A stretch of DNA of 64,000 nucleotides from SbD1 sp039679945. GTDB taxonomy: Bacteria; Desulfobacterota; Syntrophobacteria; Syntrophobacterales; Syntrophobacteraceae. The stretch spans positions 6,017 through 70,016 of the forward strand of contig JBDKTY010000068.1 in NCBI GenBank assembly GCA_039679945.1, read 5' to 3'. Below the pieces are notes generated by a model that was not told the origin of the DNA, did no database searches, and worked only from the letters and a program-made list of their open reading frames with translations. Each line of letters opens with the position of its first letter. Position 1 is the first letter of the stretch. A program made the position numbers and the translations under genes. Below are positions 61,118-64,000 of this stretch, piece by piece.

Positions 61118-62599
61118 ATGCATCTAGAGCCCGCCAATTTCCCTTACCTTTCCGCCATTCTGTTCAGTTGCGTGGCGGGGTTGCTGGCGATCGTCTTCAT
61201 ACCGGCGGAAAACAAGATCCTGATCAAGCGGGTGAGTGCCTCCTTCTCCGGCATGACGCTCGTATTGTCCCTGATTCTGTTTGTCGCCTACGACAGGGGA
61301 CTGGGGGGGCTCCAGTTCGTGGAGAATATCCCCTGGATACCCTCGCTCGGCATCCACTATTTCAATGCCGTTGACGGCTTCAGCCTGCCCAACCTGCTTC
61401 TGACCGGGATCGTCTTTTTCACCGGCGTGCTCACCATGTGGGAGATGGAAACAAGGGTGAAGGAATACCATGCCCTCTATTTTCTGCTCGTAACCGGTGT
61501 CTTTGGGCTCTTCATGAGCATGGACCTTTTCTTCATATTCGTCTGGTACGACGTTTCACTTTTCCCGATGTACCTGCTTATCGCCGTGTGGGGCACCACC
61601 CGGAAAGAATACGGGGCAATGAAGCTGACCCTGTATCTGCTGGCCGGGAGCGCCCTGATTTTGCCCGCGGTCGTTCTTCTTTACGTACGCTCCGGACTGA
61701 ACACGTTCGGTATCGTCCCGCTGATGCAGGCGGGGCTTTTCACGCCCGGTGAACAGAAGCTTGCTTTCCTTCTGCTCTTCCTCGGATTTGGCATCCTTGC
61801 CGGTGTGTGGCCTTTCCACACATGGTCGCCGGTCGGCCATGTCGCTGCCCCGCACGGGGTGAGCATGGTGCATGCGGGTGTCCTGATGAAAATCGGGGCT
61901 TTTGGTGTCCTGCGTGTAGCCATCATGCTTTGTCCCCTGGGATGGATCTATTGGGCGAAGCTCATGGCGGTGCTCGCGGCGATCGGGATCATTTACGGCG
62001 CCTTTGTCGGGTTGCGGCAGACCGACCTCAAATATGTCATCGGCTATTCCAGCGTATCGCACATGGGAATAGTGGGCCTCGGTCTGTCAACCGTAACGGC
62101 CGAAGGACTCAACGGCGCCGTATTCCAGATGTTCGCGCACGGCATCATGACGGCCCTGCTGTTTTCTTCGGTCGGCTATATCTATGACCGGACACACACG
62201 AAGGCGATACCGGAACTTGGCGGACTGAGCCGGATCATGCCCGTGGCTTCCACCTACTTCATAGTGGCGGCGCTGGCCGGAATAGGTGTACCGGGTCTTG
62301 CGAACTTCTGGGGAGAACTGGTGGTTTTCATCGCGGCATTCAAGACCTACCCGCCTCTGGGCGTCATTGCCGTGTTGGCCCTGGCTGTAACCGCCCTGTT
62401 CATGCTTCGCGTCGTGCAAAAGACCTTTTATGGCCCGCGGAACGAGCAGTTCGCGCAGTTGCCCGACGTGACATTCGCGCAAGGCGTCCCCAGGATGATC
62501 CTGGCTGCGGTTCTGCTGGTCTTCGGGCTCTGCCCCGCGCTCCTGTTTGACGTGATTCAAACCGCATCGGTTCCTTTCATGAGTGGATTGCCAAGATGA
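61118..62599 (+). CDS. nuoM: NADH-quinone oxidoreductase subunit M
   Basis: 493 residues with about fourteen membrane segments. Motifs: IHYFNAVDGFSLPNLLLTGIVFFTGVL, WYDVSLFPMYLLIAVWG, AGVWPFHTWSPVGHVAAPHGVSMVHAGVLMKIGAFGVLRV and KYVIGYSSVSHMGIVGLGL. The conserved Glu/Lys residues of the proton path are in these segments. It starts 13 nt after nuoL and overlaps nuoN by 4 nt (ATGA). Confidence 0.97.
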   Translation: MHLEPANFPYLSAILFSCVAGLLAIVFIPAENKILIKRVSASFSGMTLVLSLILFVAYDRGLGGLQFVENIPWIPSLGIHYFNAVDGFSLPNLLLTGIVFFTGVLTMWEMETRVKEYHALYFLLVTGVFGLFMSMDLFFIFVWYDVSLFPMYLLIAVWGTTRKEYGAMKLTLYLLAGSALILPAVVLLYVRSGLNTFGIVPLMQAGLFTPGEQKLAFLLLFLGFGILAGVWPFHTWSPVGHVAAPHGVSMVHAGVLMKIGAFGVLRVAIMLCPLGWIYWAKLMAVLAAIGIIYGAFVGLRQTDLKYVIGYSSVSHMGIVGLGLSTVTAEGLNGAVFQMFAHGIMTALLFSSVGYIYDRTHTKAIPELGGLSRIMPVASTYFIVAALAGIGVPGLANFWGELVVFIAAFKTYPPLGVIAVLALAVTALFMLRVVQKTFYGPRNEQFAQLPDVTFAQGVPRMILAAVLLVFGLCPALLFDVIQTASVPFMSGLPR

Positions 62600-64000
62600 A
62601 ATGGATGATTGCCGCCCCTGAGATGTACTACTTTTCGGCAGCCCTCTGGTTCCTGCTCCTGTCTTTTTCCGGGAAGCCCAGGGCGAAGCGGGAAAACATG
62701 ACCGCCCTCGGTCTGGCGGCCGTTGGGGTCCTGGTCTGCCTGGCCTCGGTCTGGTCGGACGGCTACCTGTTCATAAAGGCTTTCAGGGCGGATATGTTCT
62801 CGCAGGTGTTCAAGGTGCTGCTGTCCCTGGGGCTCTTTCTGATAGTCTGCATATGCGGCAACATATCGGAGATCGGGGAGCGCCGTCTCCATGATTTCTA
62901 TTTCCTGCTGTTTACGTGCACCCTGGCCCTGATGCTCCTGGTCAGCGCGGACCACCTCCTCTCGATCTACATTTCCCTGGAGCTTTCCAGCTATTCGCTC
63001 TATGTCCTGGTCGCGCTGAGACGCGACCCGCGCTTCGGGCTGGAAGCGGGCATCAAGTATTTCCTCATCGGAACCTTCGCCTCGGCGGTGATGCTCTTCG
63101 GCATGGCCCTTCTCTATTCCGCCGGGCATGAAACATACCTTACCAAAATGACCAGGGCGCTGGCCGAAATCATCGACCAGCCCATGGTCATCATCGGGTT
63201 GCTGTTTACCCTCGGAGGCTTCTTTTTCAAGCTGGCCGTATTTCCTTTTCACTTCTGGGCGCCCGATACATACCAGGGAGCCGCCAACCAGGTCGCGGCC
63301 TACATTGCCACCGTCTCCAAGGTCGCGGCGATTGCGGTGATCGTCCGGGTTGTTGCCTTCACGGGACAGGGCAGTACGTACCTTGTCCATGCGCTGGTAA
63401 TGCTGTCGGTCGTTTCCATGACCGTGGGAAACCTGGCCGCCATCGTGCAAAAAGACCTCAAAAGGCTGCTGGCTTTTTCAACCGTGGCGCATTCGGGCTA
63501 CGTGCTCATAGGGATACTTGCCTTGAGCCCGGCCGGGTACACGGGAGCGGTATTCTACGCGCTTGCCCTCCTGCTGATGAAATTCACCGCTTTCCTCGTG
63601 CTGGTTGCGCTGGCCGACGATGGCCGAAACATTCAGATAGAGGAACTGGCGGGCCTTCACAGGCGCTCTCCGATCCTCGCGCTCGCGCTCATGGTTTCGC
63701 TTTTCAGTCTCGCCGGCATTCCGCCAACCATCGGTTTTACGGGAAAGTTCCTCATCTTCATTGCCGCGATAGAAAAAGGCTATCTCACCCTGGTCATTAT
63801 CGCCATGATCAATGTGGTCATCTCGCTTTATTATTATCTGCTGGTGATAAAGGCGGCCTATCTGCTGGAGCCGATAACGGAACCCGCGCCGCTTCGGGTG
63901 TCCTACCCGATCCGGCTGCTTGCCGGGACTTCCGTCGCGGCGATCATACTGGCGGGGTTTGCCCCCTACTGGCTGATCCAGGTGGCTCAGGCGGCCGTCA
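62596..64000 (+). CDS. nuoN: NADH-quinone oxidoreductase subunit N, cut by the window end
   Basis: A frame open from the ATG at 62596 (overlapping the nuoM stop, ATGA) to the end of the window, 468 codons. It encodes an antiporter-like membrane protein: MKWMIAAPEMYYFSAALWF, YISLELSSYSLYVLVALRRD, EAGIKYFLIGTFASAVMLFG, KLAVFPFHFWAPDTYQGA and KRLLAFSTVAHSGYVLIGI, all NuoN-specific phrases. Only the last few residues are missing. It is the last recognisable gene of the cluster. Confidence 0.96.
   Translation, partial: MKWMIAAPEMYYFSAALWFLLLSFSGKPRAKRENMTALGLAAVGVLVCLASVWSDGYLFIKAFRADMFSQVFKVLLSLGLFLIVCICGNISEIGERRLHDFYFLLFTCTLALMLLVSADHLLSIYISLELSSYSLYVLVALRRDPRFGLEAGIKYFLIGTFASAVMLFGMALLYSAGHETYLTKMTRALAEIIDQPMVIIGLLFTLGGFFFKLAVFPFHFWAPDTYQGAANQVAAYIATVSKVAAIAVIVRVVAFTGQGSTYLVHALVMLSVVSMTVGNLAAIVQKDLKRLLAFSTVAHSGYVLIGILALSPAGYTGAVFYALALLLMKFTAFLVLVALADDGRNIQIEELAGLHRRSPILALALMVSLFSLAGIPPTIGFTGKFLIFIAAIEKGYLTLVIIAMINVVISLYYYLLVIKAAYLLEPITEPAPLRVSYPIRLLAGTSVAAIILAGFAPYWLIQVAQAAV

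Noticed and set aside
1..64000. tRNA, rRNA, CRISPR arrays, integrase or attachment sites
   Set aside because: I looked for these on both strands and saw no convincing example; the repeats found are irregularly spaced and are not CRISPR-like.

Overview
The window reads as chromosomal DNA of an anaerobic, moderately GC-rich bacterium. It best fits the Desulfobacterota/Deltaproteobacteria (Syntrophobacterales, Syntrophobacter-like). The reasons are a complex I cluster with a fused NuoBCD and no NuoEFG, a DcuA-type C4-dicarboxylate carrier, a TRAP transporter, and many PAS-rich sensor kinases with a sigma-54 activator. This placement is inference; no rRNA or tRNA is present to confirm it.

Layout. 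0.1-1.1 kb: two small stress or nucleotide-sensing proteins (Usp, CBS pair). 1.9-5.4 kb: a solute-binding protein translationally coupled to a hybrid histidine kinase. 5.6-10.1 kb: a 1030-residue uncharacterised PHP-like membrane protein, then an EAL/HDOD signalling protein. 10.1-17 kb: glycogen phosphorylase, a DcuA-like carrier and a LivJ-like binding protein, all on the minus strand. 16.7-18.4 kb: a cytidylate-kinase-like/nuclease-like fusion followed by hypoxanthine phosphoribosyltransferase. 19-26.5 kb: an exported metallophosphoesterase, ATP-dependent PEP carboxykinase, an AI-2E-family membrane protein and a GH13 glycosidase. 26.7-32.2 kb is a decayed stretch: a DUF4276-like pseudogene, a lipoprotein reading frame broken at its lipobox, an isochorismatase-family hydrolase, a Pro/Tyr-rich exported protein, a second AI-2E protein and a histidine-kinase fragment.

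32.2-36.3 kb holds the most unusual group: a stand-alone homologue of a subtilase propeptide, a cytoplasmic-looking subtilase with a Lys/Glu-rich tail, a protein resembling only the pre-ATP-grasp domain, and a full ATP-grasp ligase of the RimK/graspetide-ligase type. I propose this as a peptide or protein modification-and-proteolysis system. 36.3-46.9 kb is a signalling block: a GAF/PAS kinase with a degraded ATP site, a MASE1/CHASE/PAS kinase coupled to an NtrC-family regulator, then a receiver-only protein and a chemoreceptor. The last two lie behind a good sigma-54 promoter with a long upstream inverted repeat, so one plausible circuit is kinase to NtrC-like activator to sigma-54 promoter to receiver and chemoreceptor.

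47-51.7 kb: a secreted alkaline phosphatase and a dctPQM TRAP operon (minus strand). 52.2 kb to the end: nuoA-nuoBCD-nuoH-nuoI-nuoJ-nuoK-nuoL-nuoM-nuoN, with nuoN cut by the window edge. No NADH-input genes (nuoEFG) occur in this cluster. Three of its spacers (D-H, H-I, K-L) carry the same set of dispersed repeats, and one also contains a nested MITE-like palindrome. Coding density is low and recognisable decayed genes are frequent between the main operons.
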